Source: Erinaceus europaeus (lineage: Eukaryota; Chordata; Mammalia; Eulipotyphla; Erinaceidae). From it: a stretch of DNA of 64,000 nt. Positions 52,858-63,363 of this stretch are shown piece after piece. The position numbers and the translations under genes were made by a program. Each line of letters starts with the position of its first letter. Position 1 is the stretch's first letter. Below the pieces are notes generated by a model. It was not told the DNA's origin. It did not search any database and saw only the letters and a list, made by a program, of their open reading frames with translations. Location: the NCBI RefSeq assembly GCF_950295315.1, contig NC_080176.1:30387669-30451668 (forward strand). The letters run 5' to 3'.

Positions 52858-52959
52858 AAGTCAAATAGGAAAAGAATTGGAATGACACCCCTGTTGAGCC
52901 AGGAATCTTGGTAAAGAAAAAGCTCAATGGGGAGCCTACTAGTAGCATCTCTCCAACCC
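52561..52959. other. Unassigned DNA with (GA)n at 52818-52854
   Basis: The part 52561-52810 could belong to an LTR (a ctgattggtca box at 52769) but has no identified ends. The GA microsatellite follows. Confidence 0.4.
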
Positions 52960-53710
52960 TTGGGGTCTGGTTTTGGGGTGGGGGGAGGGGTGCACTTCAG
53001 GAAAAATCCTAAGATTTCCTTTCTTTTTCCTCCATTTTCTGAGCTAATGCTGAGCCCGCCAAGCTGCAGAGTGACTGTTAGGGTTTTTTATTCTATTTTA
53101 TTTTATTATTACTATTATATATATGCATGTCTCTCTCCCCCCCTTATTCAGGTTGACCAAAATTAACTGTTATTGTTTATTCCATTGCTAGGTGACTGGC
53201 TGTCCTGTCCCTTGTGAGAGGAACTTGTCTCATTCTACCTCTTCCATCCACTCCCCCTTTTTTCCTCCTCCTAGCAAATTAAAAAAAAAAAAAAACCTCT
53301 TTCCTATTCCATTCACTGCTTTTTTTTTTTTCTTGTTCTTATATTCTTTTCTTCCCTCCTCCTTCTTCTGTTTTCTGAATTCACTGATACTCACTTGTGA
53401 ATTATTTTGGGAAAGAATTCTGACTCAGAGTGGACTCTCTCTGTGTATTTCTCTTCTATACTTCCCTTTCTCCTCTTGCTACCCCTAGAGTTTACAGTGG
53501 ACAGTAGATTTGCATAATTATCTATTCTTGCTTTAACTTTTTTCCTTTCTCTTTCTCATTCATTTAGATTTGGTTAATATTTTTTCTTGGATTGGAGGTG
53601 TTATTTGGCTAACTGGTATTGGTTAAACTGCATCAATCCTTGCTTCAGTTACTATTGTTGTAATTTCTGAGGTTGGTGACTGCATTTGTCGTAAAGGTGT
53701 TTAGCACAGG

Positions 53711-54723
53711 ATGGCTTATACTCAAAACACAACAGCTGAAGAACAACAGAACAGTAAAATAAAAAACACATCAGTAAAAAAAATGGTTAAATCAACAGCA
53801 GATAAAACTGCTACCACAATGAATCAAGACATGATTCCAGAAGAAACTCCAAATCAGTCAGAAGTAAACATAGATAAGAAAAGTATGCAAGCAATAGTAA
53901 ATTTAATAATCACAGAAATGAAGACAACTATGGAGGAAAGGGCTATCAGAATTAGGGAAACAACAGATGAGACCATCAAGGAAAATACTAGCTACCTCAA
54001 GGTAGTCAGAGACCTGAAAGCTGAAATAAGTGAACTAAAAGGACAATTAGCAGAACAAGCTAATACTATAACTGAACTGAAGAAAGAAGCTGAGGGAAGG
54101 GAAAGCAGGCTAACAGAGGCAGAAAACAGAATTAGCCAGACAGAGAATGAGCTAAAGAAAACTAAGATAGAGGAAAAAGAGTCCAAAAAAAGATTGAGAG
54201 GCACTGAAAACAACAACAGACACATATGGGATGATCTCAAAAGAAGTAACATTCGTATCATTGGCCTACCAGAGGAAGAAAGAGAGGAAGGGAAAGTAAA
54301 CATTCTAGAGGAAATAATAAAAGAAAAATTCCCAGATGTAAACAACAAAAATGACACTAAGACTCAAGAGGCCCAGAGAGTCCCAAACAGAATCAACCCA
54401 GACCTGAAGACACCAAGACATATCATAGTTACAATGAAAAGAAGTAAGAATCCTACAGGCTGCAAGAGAAAAACAAAAAGTCACATACAGGGGGAAACCC
54501 ATAAGATTATCAGCACTCCACTCAAACTCTAAAAGCCAGAAGATAATGGCAAGATATCTATTGAGCCCTGAATGAAAAAGGGTTTCAACCAAGGATAATA
54601 TATCCTGCTAGACTTTCATTCAAACTAGATGGAGTGATCAAAACCTTCTCAGACAAACAACAGTTAAAGGAGGCAACCATCACCAAACCTGCCCTGAAAG
54701 AGGTTCTAAAAGACCTCTTATAA
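53711..54723 (+). pseudogene. L1 ORF1 (RNA-binding protein), frameshifted near the C terminus
   Basis: ORF1p is the trimeric nucleic-acid chaperone of the L1 RNP. The ATG at 53711 has a strong context (A at -3, G at +4). The first 273 codons stay open: a polar N terminus (1-60), a long coiled coil with heptad-like spacing (about 85-165), then an RRM-type motif NIRIIGLPEEE at 180-190 and RHIIV at 236-240. After about residue 242 the frame shifts and the continuous ORF ends at 54532. The expected C-terminal domain continues in another frame (FQPRIIYPARLSF, then TKPALKEVLKDLL) and stops at 54721-54723. The full span of about 337 codons equals the usual mammalian ORF1p length, so this is a near-complete gene broken by indels and stops. 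Confidence 0.93.
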
Positions 54724-54782
54724 AAAAGAACATCACCATAATACTTAGCATATATCAGAGCAAATTAAAAAATTGTTGAATA

Positions 54783-56743
54783 ATGGCACTACAATACATT
54801 AAATCCATAATATCAACAAATGTCAATCACTTAAACTCACCCATTAAAAGGCACAGAGTGGGAGAATGGATCAGAAAACATAACCCAACCATATGCTGCT
54901 TGCAAGAATCCCACCTGACCCAACAAGACAAACACAGACTTAAATAAAAGGTGGAAAACTATCATACAAAAAAAAAGGCACAAAAAAGGGCAGGAACAGC
55001 CATTCTTATCTCTAAATTAAACAATGTAAAAAAAAGATAGGCAAGGCCATTACACAATGATTATAGGATCAATCAGCCAAGAAGACTTAACAATTATTAA
55101 CATCTATGCACCCAATGAGGGACCATCTAAATATATCAAACACCTACTGAAAGAAATACAAAAATACATCAATAGTAATACAATAACAGTGGGAGGCTTT
55201 AACACCCACTCTCACACTTAGACAGATCAATGAAGCATAGAATCAATAAAGAAACAAGAGAATTAAATGAAGAGATGGACAGACTAGACCTCCTGAACAT
55301 TTTCAGAGTTCTTTACCCCAAAAACTCAAATACACATTCTTTTCAAATCCACACAACACATACTCAAGAATAGACCACATGTTAAGCCAAAAAGACAGCA
55401 TCAACAAATTCAAGAGCATTGAAATCATCCCAAGTACCTTCTCAGACCACAGTGGAGTAAAGCTAACATTTAACAACAAACAGGAAATTACTAAAAGACA
55501 GAGAATTTGGGAACTAAACAATAAGAGCCACTGGGTCAGAGAGAAACTCAAGCAAGAAATTGAAATGTTCCTGGAAACAAATGAAAATGAAGACACAAGC
55601 TATCAAAGTATTTGGGAAACAGCTAAAGCAGTTCTAAGAGGGAAACTCATAGCCATAGAGTCATGTATTAAAAAACAAGAAAAAGCCCAAATAAAAGACC
55701 TTACTGCACATCTTAAGGACCTAGAGGAAGAGGAACAAAGGAACTCTAAGGCAATTATAATGATAGAAATCACTAAAATTAGCAGAAATAAACAACATCA
55801 AAAATAAGAGAACCATACAAAAGATCAATGAAATCAAATGTTGGTTATTTGAAAAATTAAATAAGACTGACAAACCCCTAGCCAGACTCACTAAAAAAAA
55901 AAAAAGAAGAAGACTCAAATTAATAGAATTGTAAATGATAGAGGAGATATCACAACTGACACCACAGAAATCCAGAGAATCCAAAGAAACTATTAAACAA
56001 ACAGAGAGCCCCCTCACAGAATGAGAGAAGATCTTCACATGCCAGACATCAGACAAGAAACTAATCACCAAAATATATAAAGAGCTCAGCAAAATTAGCA
56101 CCAAAAAATCAAATGACCCCATCCAAAAATGGGCAGAGGATATGAACAAAACATTCACATCAGAGGAGATCCAAAAGGCTAACAAACATATGAGAAACTA
56201 CTCAAGGTCACTGATTGTCAGAGAAATGCAAATTAAGACAACACTAAGATACCACCTCACTCCTGTAAGAATGGCATACATCAAAAAGGACAGCAGCAAC
56301 AAATGCTGGAGAGGTTGTGGGGACAGAGGAACCCTTTTACATTGCTGGTGGAATGTAAATTGGTACAGCCTCTGTGGAGAGCAGTCTGGAAAACTCTCAG
56401 AAGGCTAGACATGGACCTTCCATATGATCCAGTAATTCCTCTCCTGGGGTTATACCCCAAGGACTCCATAACACCCAACCAAAAAGAGGTGTGTACTCCT
56501 ATGTTCATAGCAGCGCAATTCATAATAGCTAAAACCTGGAAGCAACCCAGGTGCCCAACAACAGATGAGTAGCTGAGAAAGCTGTTGTATATATACACAA
56601 TGGAATACTATGCAGCTATCAAGAACAATGAACCCACCTTCTCTGACCCATCTTGGACAGAGCTAGAAGGAATTGTGTTAAGTGAGCTAAGTCAGAAAGA
56701 TAAAGATGAGTATGGGATGATCCCACTCATCAACAGAAGTTGA
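54783..56743 (+). pseudogene. L1 ORF2 relic: endonuclease and C terminus, reverse transcriptase deleted
   Basis: ORF2p normally carries an AP-type endonuclease (EN), reverse transcriptase (RT) and a Cys-rich tail, about 1275 residues. The ATG at 54783 opens EN sequence with the catalytic Glu context CLQESH, but an in-frame TAA follows at about 54943. The EN motif that should be GDFN reads GGFN (55192-55203), so the catalytic Asp is Gly. The post-EN region is open from 55379 to 55807 (FLETNENEDTSYQ). Near 55980 the sequence jumps from the post-EN region (TTEIQRI-like) to the far C terminus ([10 protein letters not shown], then [17 protein letters not shown]). All RT motifs are missing. Another stop (TAG for a Trp) lies at about 56571. 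The natural stop is at 56741-56743. Confidence 0.93.
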
Positions 56744-56851
56744 GTAAGAAGATCTGAAAGGGAAACTACAAGCAAGAACTGACCAAATTGTAAGTAGGGC
56801 ACCAAAGTAAAAACCCTGTGGTGAGGGGTAGACATGCAGCTTCCTGGGCCA

Positions 56852-56884
56852 GTGGGAGGTGGGAGTGGGTGGGAGGGGGATGGG
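56852..56884 (+). promoter_or_regulatory. L1 3' UTR G-rich tract (G-quadruplex potential)
   Basis: Runs of three to five G spaced by one to three bases (gtgggaggtgggagtgggtg, then ggagggggatggg) follow the ORF2 stop. A G-rich polypurine tract at this place is a known conserved feature of mammalian L1 3' UTRs. Confidence 0.85.
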
Positions 56885-58140
56885 TCACAGTCTTTTGGTG
56901 GTGGGAATGGTGTTTATGTACACTCCTAGTAAAATGTAGTCATATAAATCACTAGTTAATTAATATGAGAGGGGGAAAATTAATTGTATGTCTCAAAGTT
57001 TTTTAAAACACAGACTGAGTCTTTTTAATATATAGGCTGTGTAACTGATATGCAGACTCTCTCAAAAGCCTAGACCAAGTAGATCAGAAGCAACCAATAG
57101 CACAGCTATATACAAGATACTGGGTACTGTACAGCAAACCCTAACAAAAGGATTTTTCAAAGTTAACCCAATTACCAAATAATGTGATGATAACATTAAC
57201 TATCCATTGTCTTTTTGAACCCTAAGACAGCAGGAACCTCACATCCCCACTATAGAGCCTCTACTTCCCCGAGTCCTGGAACCTTTGGATAGGGCCCACT
57301 TTCCCGTATGCCTCTCCCAATCCATATCAAATAATATTGCATCTGCCGATCACAACCTAATCAACGCAACGATTGCCACCTCAACATGCTTCACTTCAGA
57401 CTGTGTCCAGCGACTTTAGGTGTGGAATGACAACCCTTCAGCTTCATTACTTGGGTGAGACCTTTCCTTTCATAGTATACTCTAATTCCATCCCAGGTGG
57501 TTCACTTTCTAACAAAGTCCCAAAACCTAGATATACACCAGTTTCTGTGAGAGAGAGAACATATGTTCACACGTATCCATAAACTACTGCAAAATATATA
57601 CCTGAAAGCAGAAGTACACTAGAGTTTGCAGTGAGTATCCCCCTAACACTTCCTCTCCACTATTCCAAGCTTTGGGTCCATTATTGCTCAACAATTTGTT
57701 TGGCTTTGTATGTTAACTCTCTCTTTTCAGCCACCAGGTTCCAAATGCCAGCCGGATGCCAGCCAGGCTTCCCTGGACTGAAGACCCCACCAATGTGTCC
57801 TGGACCTCCAGTTCCCCAGAGACCCATCCTACTAGGGAAAGAGAGACTGGGAGTATGGACTGGGAGTATGGACTGACCAGTCAACGTTCATGTTCAGCGG
57901 GGAAGCAATTACAGAAGCCAGACCTTCCACCTTCTGCAACCCACAACGACCCTGTGTCCATGCTCCCAGAGGGATAGAGAATGGGAAAGCTATCAGGGGA
58001 GGGGATGGGATATGGAGATTGGGTGGTGGGAATTGTGTGGTGTTGTACGCCTCCTACCCTATGGTTTTGTTAATTTATCCTTTCTTAAATAAAAAATCAA
58101 TTAAAAATAGAAAGAAAGAAAGAAAAAAGAGAAAAGAAAG

Positions 58141-58887
58141 ACTTTAGCATCCATAAATGGATCCTAGAGACATTATTTTATCAGTAAATAAGTACTGATA
58201 CCTTATCAGCACATGTCTGCACTTCTAAAAGTGAAATGTACATGTGGGATTTTGACAGGCAGAACTAGATTTCCCTCCATAGAAAAGCCCCACCTTACCA
58301 CTCCCCTAACCCAGCATAGTCTCCAAGACTTGATCCTTGCCTAGTCAGTAGTTCATACCAGGTGTCTCACTTTCCTTTTCCATCTTCATTTCTGCTACAA
58401 GTGCAGAACACACTTGAGCTGGATAAAAGACCCATTTTGCCAAAGGCCTGTTTACTACTACCAAATGCAGTTTCTTGAAGAGGCAAGGACTGCAGACTCT
58501 CCAGAGAAGATGGAAAAGGATGAGAAAGAGGAAGAGGAGGAGGAGGATGAAGACAAGGATGAGGAGGACAAGGAGGTAGAGGACAAGGAGGAGGAGAAGA
58601 GCAACAGCAGACAGAATAAACTTGTTAAACCTGCCACTACCAGGAAGCAATTGACTGCTTTCCATCTATAAGCTGAGCATTCAAAAGCTGCTTTCCAGGT
58701 GATGGCAGGTAACTCAGAGGAGGCACAGTGCAGTGTGTGAGTATCTGCTATGTACCTGCCAGCATGTTTAGCCCAGAGATTCTTAGAGGCTCAGTGTATG
58801 CTATAACTCACCAGCTTCTAAATGGAAGCCACCATCAGACTGGGTGTCACACAATTACTGCAATTGGAGGTTATGTTTTAAATGTAT
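58141..58887. other. Unique-looking DNA with a GA-rich acidic-looking frame
   Basis: The part 58500-58600 is a GAGGAC/GAGGAA purine tract. It gives an 85-codon plus frame full of Glu, Asp and Lys, which is a consequence of the repeat and not a gene. The rest is featureless. Confidence 0.6.
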
Positions 58888-59038
58888 AATCGGTGAAGAG
58901 ATAGAATAATGGCTATACAAAAAAAAAAAAAACTTTCATGCCTGAGTCCCCAAAGTCCCAGGTCCACCCCACCACCACCACTGTAAGCCAGAGCTGACAA
59001 GTTCTCTAGCTAGAAAGCAAACAAACAATCTAAACATC
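58888..59038 (+). mobile_element. SINE type C
   Basis: Head gaagagatagaataatggct, an A run, then ctttcatgcctgagtcccca, and taagccagagctgacaagtt. Confidence 0.88.
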
Positions 59039-59049
59039 AAATACAGAAG

Positions 59050-59190
59050 GGGCAGGTAATAGATAGCATAATGGTTCTGCAAAGAGACACTCATGCCTGA
59101 GACCCCAAAGTCCCAGGTTCGATCCCCTGAACCACCAAAAGCCAGAGCTGAGCAGTGCTCTGGTAAATAATTAATTAATTAATTAATATA
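59050..59190 (+). mobile_element. SINE type C with 11-bp TSD
   Basis: AAATACAGAAG flanks at 59039-59049 and 59191-59201. Head agatagcataatggttctgc, B box GGTTCGATCCC and tail of AATT units. Confidence 0.95.
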
Positions 59191-59201
59191 AAATACAGAA
59201 G

Positions 59202-59373
59202 ACCAGGAGTAGCTCGCCCATTAGGGCTCACATGTTACCATGCACAAGGACCCAGGGTTCGAGTCCCATGACATAGGAGGTCCTGCAGGTGAAAAGCTTC
59301 ATGAGAAGTGGAGCAGAGTAGCTTCAGTATCTCTCCTTCTCTTTCTCTGTCTCTCTCTCCCTCCCTCTCTACC
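59202..59373 (+). mobile_element. SINE type B, interrupted by an LTR
   Basis: Head caggagtagctcgcccatta, B box gggttcgagtccc, core caggtgaaaagcttcatgag and CT stretch. The LTR sits at its 3' end. Confidence 0.82.
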
Positions 59374-59395
59374 TTTCTTGTGGAGGTTAGAAACC

Positions 59396-59493
59396 GTTAA
59401 ACTGAAACCAACTGTTACTTGTTAAAGACTGTTAAACTGAAACCAACTGTTCCTTGTTACAGCCCTTAAACTGTAACCAACTGCTCTTGCTCC
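59396..59493 (+). repeat. Triplicated 35-bp U3 block of the LTR
   Basis: Copies at 59396-59430, 59431-59465 and 59466-59493 (the last shortened) share TTAAACTGaAACCAACTGtt. The first two differ at only a few bases. Such tandem blocks in U3 are typical retroviral enhancer repeats. Confidence 0.92.
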
Positions 59494-59499
59494 ATGTAC

Positions 59500-59506
59500 T
59501 ATAAAA
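59500..59506 (+). promoter_or_regulatory. LTR TATA box
   Basis: TATAAAA follows the U3 repeats and precedes AATAAA by about 100 bp, the spacing expected if R starts near 59530. Confidence 0.8.
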
Positions 59507-59727
59507 AGCAGAGAGCAAGAATGTTGAGAGGTCGTTGACGCAGACTCTCCCCTTGTGTGGAAGGGTGTCGGCGGCCCAAGCTTACACCCAAGCTTAAGCT
59601 AGCTAATAAAGGAAAGGATCTTGCTATTGTATGTGATTCTGGTCTTCCTTGTGTGAGATCAGGACTCAAACTTCTGGGCACAACATTTCTTTGTTTCTCA
59701 CCATTTATCTTTTAAGAAACATGGTTG

Positions 59728-60030
59728 GTGTGGGGGACAGGTGGTAGTGGACCGGGTTAAGCGCACATAGTGCAAAGCATAGGGACTGGCATAAGGATCC
59801 CACCAGCTCCCCACCTGCAGGGGGGTCACTCTGCAAGTGGTGAAGCAGGTCTGCAAGTGTCTATCTTCCTCTTCCCCTCTCTTTCTATCCCTCCTCTCTC
59901 AATTTATCTCTGTCCTATGCAACAACAACAACAAATACAGTGGAAATATAGTGACCTCCAGGAGCAGTAGATTCATAGTGCAGGCACCAAGCCCCAGTGA
60001 TAATCCTAGTGGCAAAATAAATAGATAAAT
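59728..60030 (+). mobile_element. SINE type A
   Basis: Head ggtggtagtggaccgggtta, reduced B-box region, core, CAACAACAACAA run, second module (cctccaggagcagtagattc) and tail. Confidence 0.92.
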
Positions 60031-60194
60031 ATGACATAAGGTTTCTCTGGCAAGAAACGTGAACTCACCATTTCAAAAGGAGGCAAAGCAAAAATCCTCT
60101 AAGAAAATAATTGAGAGATTATAGCACATACTCCAGAAATCTCTATCCAAGCCCTTAGGATAGCCAGATTCCAGAGAGCTGTCAGAACTCCCAA

Positions 60195-60490
60195 GGTTTA
60201 GGTAAATGAAATAAGCCAGACACAAAAGGACAAATAGGTTTAATTCCACTTATATGAGGCCTAAGTGGTAAATTAGGTAAACTCAAAGAGACAGAAAATA
60301 GGATGCAGTTGCCAGGGGCTGGAGAGGGGTAAGAACAGAGAGATAATGGGCACAGCGTTTCTGTTTGGGATCATGAAAAGTTCTGGAAATGCAAAGTGAA
60401 AGTAGTTGATGTACAGTTAAAATGGCAAATTTTACAGATATCATAATGAGTACATAAGAATCCCCGTGTATGTTCTGAACACTAATTGCT
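60195..60490 (+). mobile_element. Ancient L1 (L1M-type) 3' end
   Basis: The order aataagccagacacaaaagg, ttccacttatatgagg, agttgccaggggctggagag, agttctggaaatgcaaagtg and ggcaaattttacagatatc matches the old mammalian L1M 3' end. It predates the hedgehog-lineage L1 seen at 53-58 kb. Confidence 0.85.
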
Positions 60491-60507
60491 TATTTAAAAA
60501 TAAAATT

Positions 60508-60670
60508 AACACGTGTTATCATGTGCAAAGATCCAGGTTCAAGTCTCCAGTTCTCAATTATAGGAACGAAGTATCATGAGGGGTGGAACATAGATGCAGG
60601 TGTCTCTTTTTCTCTTCCTCTCCTCTTCCCCACTCTGTTTCTCTCTGTTCTGTAAAATAAAAGGAAAAAT
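60508..60670 (+). mobile_element. SINE type B, head truncated
   Basis: It begins inside the head (gttatcatgtgcaaagatcc) with B box ggttcaagtct, a diverged core and A-rich tail. Confidence 0.8.
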
Positions 60671-60868
60671 GGGCCATATGGTGGTACACTCAGTTAAGCA
60701 CACATATTACCAAGCACAAGGACCTGGGTTCAAGACCCTACTCCCCACCTGGAGGGCATCGTTTCACAAGCTGTGAAGGGCTATAGGTGTCTCTCTTTCC
60801 CTCCCTCTCTTTCCCTACCCTCTCTCACTTTCTTTCTGTCCTATCTAATAAATAAATAAATATTTTTA
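60671..60868 (+). mobile_element. SINE type B
   Basis: Head ggccatatggtggtacactc, B box ggttcaagacc, core, CT stretch and AATAAATAAAT tail leading into a purine array. Confidence 0.9.
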
Positions 60869-61036
60869 GAAAGGAAAGGAAAGGAAGGGAAGGGAAGGGA
60901 AGGGAAGGGAAGGGAAGGGAAGGGAAGGGAAGGGAAGGGAAAGGAAAGGAAAGGAAAGGAAAGGAAAGGAAAGGAAAGGAAAGGAAAGGAAAGGAAAGGA
61001 AAGGAAAGGAAAGGAAAGGAAAGGAAGGAAAGGAAA
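60869..61036. repeat. (GGGAA)n then (GGAAA)n pentanucleotide array
   Basis: About 11 GGGAA units (60885-60940) give way to about 17 GGAAA units (60941-61027). The switch is abrupt. Confidence 0.95.
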
Positions 61037-61067
61037 AGACAGGGGGAAAGGCATTTACATGGGGGGA

Positions 61068-61191
61068 AAAGGAAGCCTGGGAGTTGGTGCAGTGGTAGGA
61101 TTCTGGAGTTACAAGAATGAGATCCTGAGGTTGATTCCTTGGTGTTGCATATACCACAGTGATTCTCTGGTTCTCTTTCTCTCTCTGCTCA

Positions 61192-61247
<56 letters not shown>

Positions 61248-61315
61248 CCTCCCTCCCTCCCTCCCTCCCTTCCTCCATATATATACAATTGTATTAAGGA
61301 TAAGGAAGAAGAGCC
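61068..61315 (+). mobile_element. SINE type D with (CT)n(CCCT)n
   Basis: Head gcctgggagttggtgcagtg, ttctggagttacaagaatga, B box ggttgattcct, then a (CT)n run (61199-61242) and CCCT units before the tail. Confidence 0.85.
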
Positions 61316-61334
61316 TTAAAATAGAAGAGGTTTA

Positions 61335-61636
61335 AGGGCTAGGTAGTGGCACACCCAGTGGAAAGCTCATGTTACCACACTTGAAGATCCAGGTTCACTG
61401 CATTCCCAACCTGCAGGGGTGGGGGAAGCTTCACAAGCAGTGGAGCAATGCTGTAGTTGTCTCTCCTCTCTGTCTCTCTCTCTTTCCATCTCCCCCCTCA
61501 CTCCCTCATTCCCTCCCTCTTTCTCTCAGGATCTCACCTTGTATCAAAAATGGAGAGAGAGAGAGACCACTGGGAACAGTAGCATCATGTAGGCACAGAT
61601 CCTCAGTGATAAGATGAGAGAGAGACAGACAGAGAC

Positions 61637-61668
<32 letters not shown>
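61335..61668 (+). mobile_element. SINE type A/B with (GA)n
   Basis: Head ggctaggtagtggcacaccc, B-box region lacking the usual ttcaagccc, core, CT stretch, second module (ccactgggaacagtagcatc) and a (GA)n tail (61643-61668). Confidence 0.82.
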
Positions 61669-61672
<4 letters not shown>

Positions 61673-62298
61673 AGAATTGCATTGCCAGTGTTTTAGCTTG
61701 GCCATGAAGAGAACTGCTGGAAATGGCACCCTCTCTGGTGTCACTTGAGTTCAAAAGATCCCAGAAGTTTATACAGTAAATGGAAGCAGGCTCTTGACTT
61801 TGACCTTGTCCTGTGACCATGGGGGGATGCAAACTTGCATATCAACTCTCCCTGTCCTCTGGCTTCAGAAGGCAGGAAAAGAGTGACAGTGAGAAACCAC
61901 AGATCACCACACACTACATCTGCTCATGTAGGAAGAGTTCCTCTCACACCATCCCTGCTAAGTATCCTGTCAAACAGACCCGGTGACTTGAGGCCAGTGA
62001 GCTAAGCAGCACAGCACCTACTCTGAGGGAGCTCCCTTCAAAGCCAGCCTGAAGGAAGAAATTATCTTTTCAGGAAAGAATAGCTTGCTGGCAGACTTAA
62101 TGAGGAAAAATAAACACCTTTCAAAGGCAGAACACTCCCTGTGAGTCACCCCAAACCAAATGTGCCAAAACCCAACCTACTCCAGCAGCACTTAAGGTTG
62201 TAATATCCTTAACCAGCTGTAAGATCAACACTTGGCCTTAGTTGGAATCGAGAACAAATGCTCACATGGTAGCTTGTCACCTCTAGCTTCCAAATTCT
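61669..62298. other. Repeat-poor island
   Basis: No repeats are seen. The part 61990-62260 is evenly composed, with a low density of simple sequence, and could be conserved noncoding DNA. Confidence 0.4.
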
Positions 62299-62608
62299 TT
62301 TTTAAATGTTTTTTAAATATTTATTTATATTTGCTTTTCCCTTTTCCCTTTTGTTGTCCTTGTTTTTTATTGTTGTTGTAGTTATTATTGTTGTTGATGT
62401 TGTTGTTGTTAGATAGGACAGAGAGAAATGGAGAGAGGAGGGGAAGACAGAGAGGGGAGAGAAATAGAGACACCTGCAGACCTGCTTCACCACCTGTGAA
62501 GTGACTCACCTGCAGGTAGGGAGCCAGGGCCTCTAACCGGAATCCTTATGACAGTCCTTGCACTTTGTGCCACATGCACTTAACCCACTGCACTACCGCC
62601 TGACTCCC
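62299..62608 (-). mobile_element. SINE type A (minus) with perfect 14-bp TSD
   Basis: AGCTTCCAAATTCT flanks at 62285-62298 and 62609-62622. The element is complete and ends in the head complement cactgcactaccgcctgac. Confidence 0.96.
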
Positions 62609-62622
62609 AGCTTCCAAATTCT

Positions 62623-62844
62623 AAAAGGCCTCTTTACTCTTGTTGCTGTCATTACTGTTTGTATGCTTATTTCAAAGGATGCCAAAAGAGATACTTCTGG
62701 CTGGAGGAGGTTACACTGGTTATGCAATTCGTTGAGAGAACATGGGCCTCTGGATCCAAGCATGAACACTGGGTCAAGAGAGAGCAAGGCTAAAGACAGC
62801 TCATTCATTCACTTGGTATGACTTAAAGCTGCTTTCTCTTCTTG
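62623..62844. other. No recognised feature
   Basis: Short unique-looking stretch. Confidence 0.5.
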
Positions 62845-62965
62845 AATGATTTGTTTGCTTCATAAGCGAGATATAGAGAGAAGCCAGAGCACCATTCCAG
62901 CATATGTAGTGTCAGGAATTGAACCTGGGGCCTCATGTGTGTCAGTTCCATGTAGTGAACGAGCA
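62845..62965 (-). mobile_element. Old SINE type D/E (minus)
   Basis: Reversed body (agccagagcaccattccagc), B-box complement (ggaattgaacctggggcctc) and a degraded head. Confidence 0.65.
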
Positions 62966-62977
62966 TAATATGTTGTG

Positions 62978-63208
62978 CATTTATTTATTGGATAGAGATA
63001 GCGAGATATCAAGAGAGAAGGGACAGTGAGAGAGGGAGAAGAGACAGACAGACAACTACAGTCCTATACATACAGTCCTACACTTACAGTTTCATTGCTC
63101 ACAAATCTCCCCCACCACCACCCTGGCAGGTGGGGACCAAGGGCTTGAACCCAGGTCCTTGGGCATGGTAATGTGTAGTGCTCAGCCAGGTGCTCATCAC
63201 TTGGCCCA
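62978..63208 (-). mobile_element. SINE type B (minus)
   Basis: TTTATTTATT tail complement, GA-rich stretch, an inserted duplicate (atacatacagtcctacac), B-box complement (cttgaacccagg) and head complement (ctcagccaggtgctcatcac). Confidence 0.88.
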
Positions 63209-63211
63209 TTT

Positions 63212-63363
63212 TGTTATTTTTTAAATATATTTTATTTGATAGGACAGAGAGAAATTGAAAGAGGAGGAGGAGATAGAGAGGGAAAGAATAAGAGAACAAT
63301 AATAATAATAGTAAGAGTGCATTCCATATTGTGTGCACTCAACTGGCCATAACCACCCAGCCC
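63212..63363 (-). mobile_element. SINE type B (minus), internally deleted
   Basis: T-rich tail, GA stretch, then an (ATA)n run where core and B box should be, and finally the head complement with accacccagcccc. Confidence 0.75.

Larger units (their letters stand above)
52960..58140 (+). mobile_element. L1 retrotransposon with internal ORF2 deletion
   Basis: The order is: pyrimidine-rich 5' region (from about 52960, start uncertain), ORF1 (53711-54723), a 59-bp gap, ORF2 relic (54783-56743), a long 3' UTR with a G-rich tract (56852-56884), AATAAA at 58088-58093 and an A-rich tail to about 58138. It lacks about 2 kb of ORF2 including the whole reverse transcriptase, has stops and frameshifts, and cannot move autonomously. 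No flanking TSD could be found, so the 5' end remains open. Its 3' UTR matches the shorter L1 ends at 17330, 27700, 29120 and 51112, so it represents the main recent L1 lineage here. Confidence 0.9.
59379..59685 (+). mobile_element. Solo ERV LTR (plus) of a second family, 5-bp TSD
   Basis: The 307-bp element runs from TGTGGAGG to CACAACA, with TTTCT at 59374-59378 and 59686-59690. It has three tandem copies of a 35-bp block in the U3 region, a TATA box (TATAAAA, 59500-59506), AATAAA at 59605-59610 and a U5 with gtgtgagatcagga. It is unrelated to the TGTTG...CAACA family. No internal retroviral sequence is present. Confidence 0.9.

Noticed and set aside
58414..58671. 85-codon acidic ORF
   Set aside because: The Glu/Asp/Lys content is caused by a GAGGAC/GAGGAA purine tract. 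There is no start context or conserved motif.
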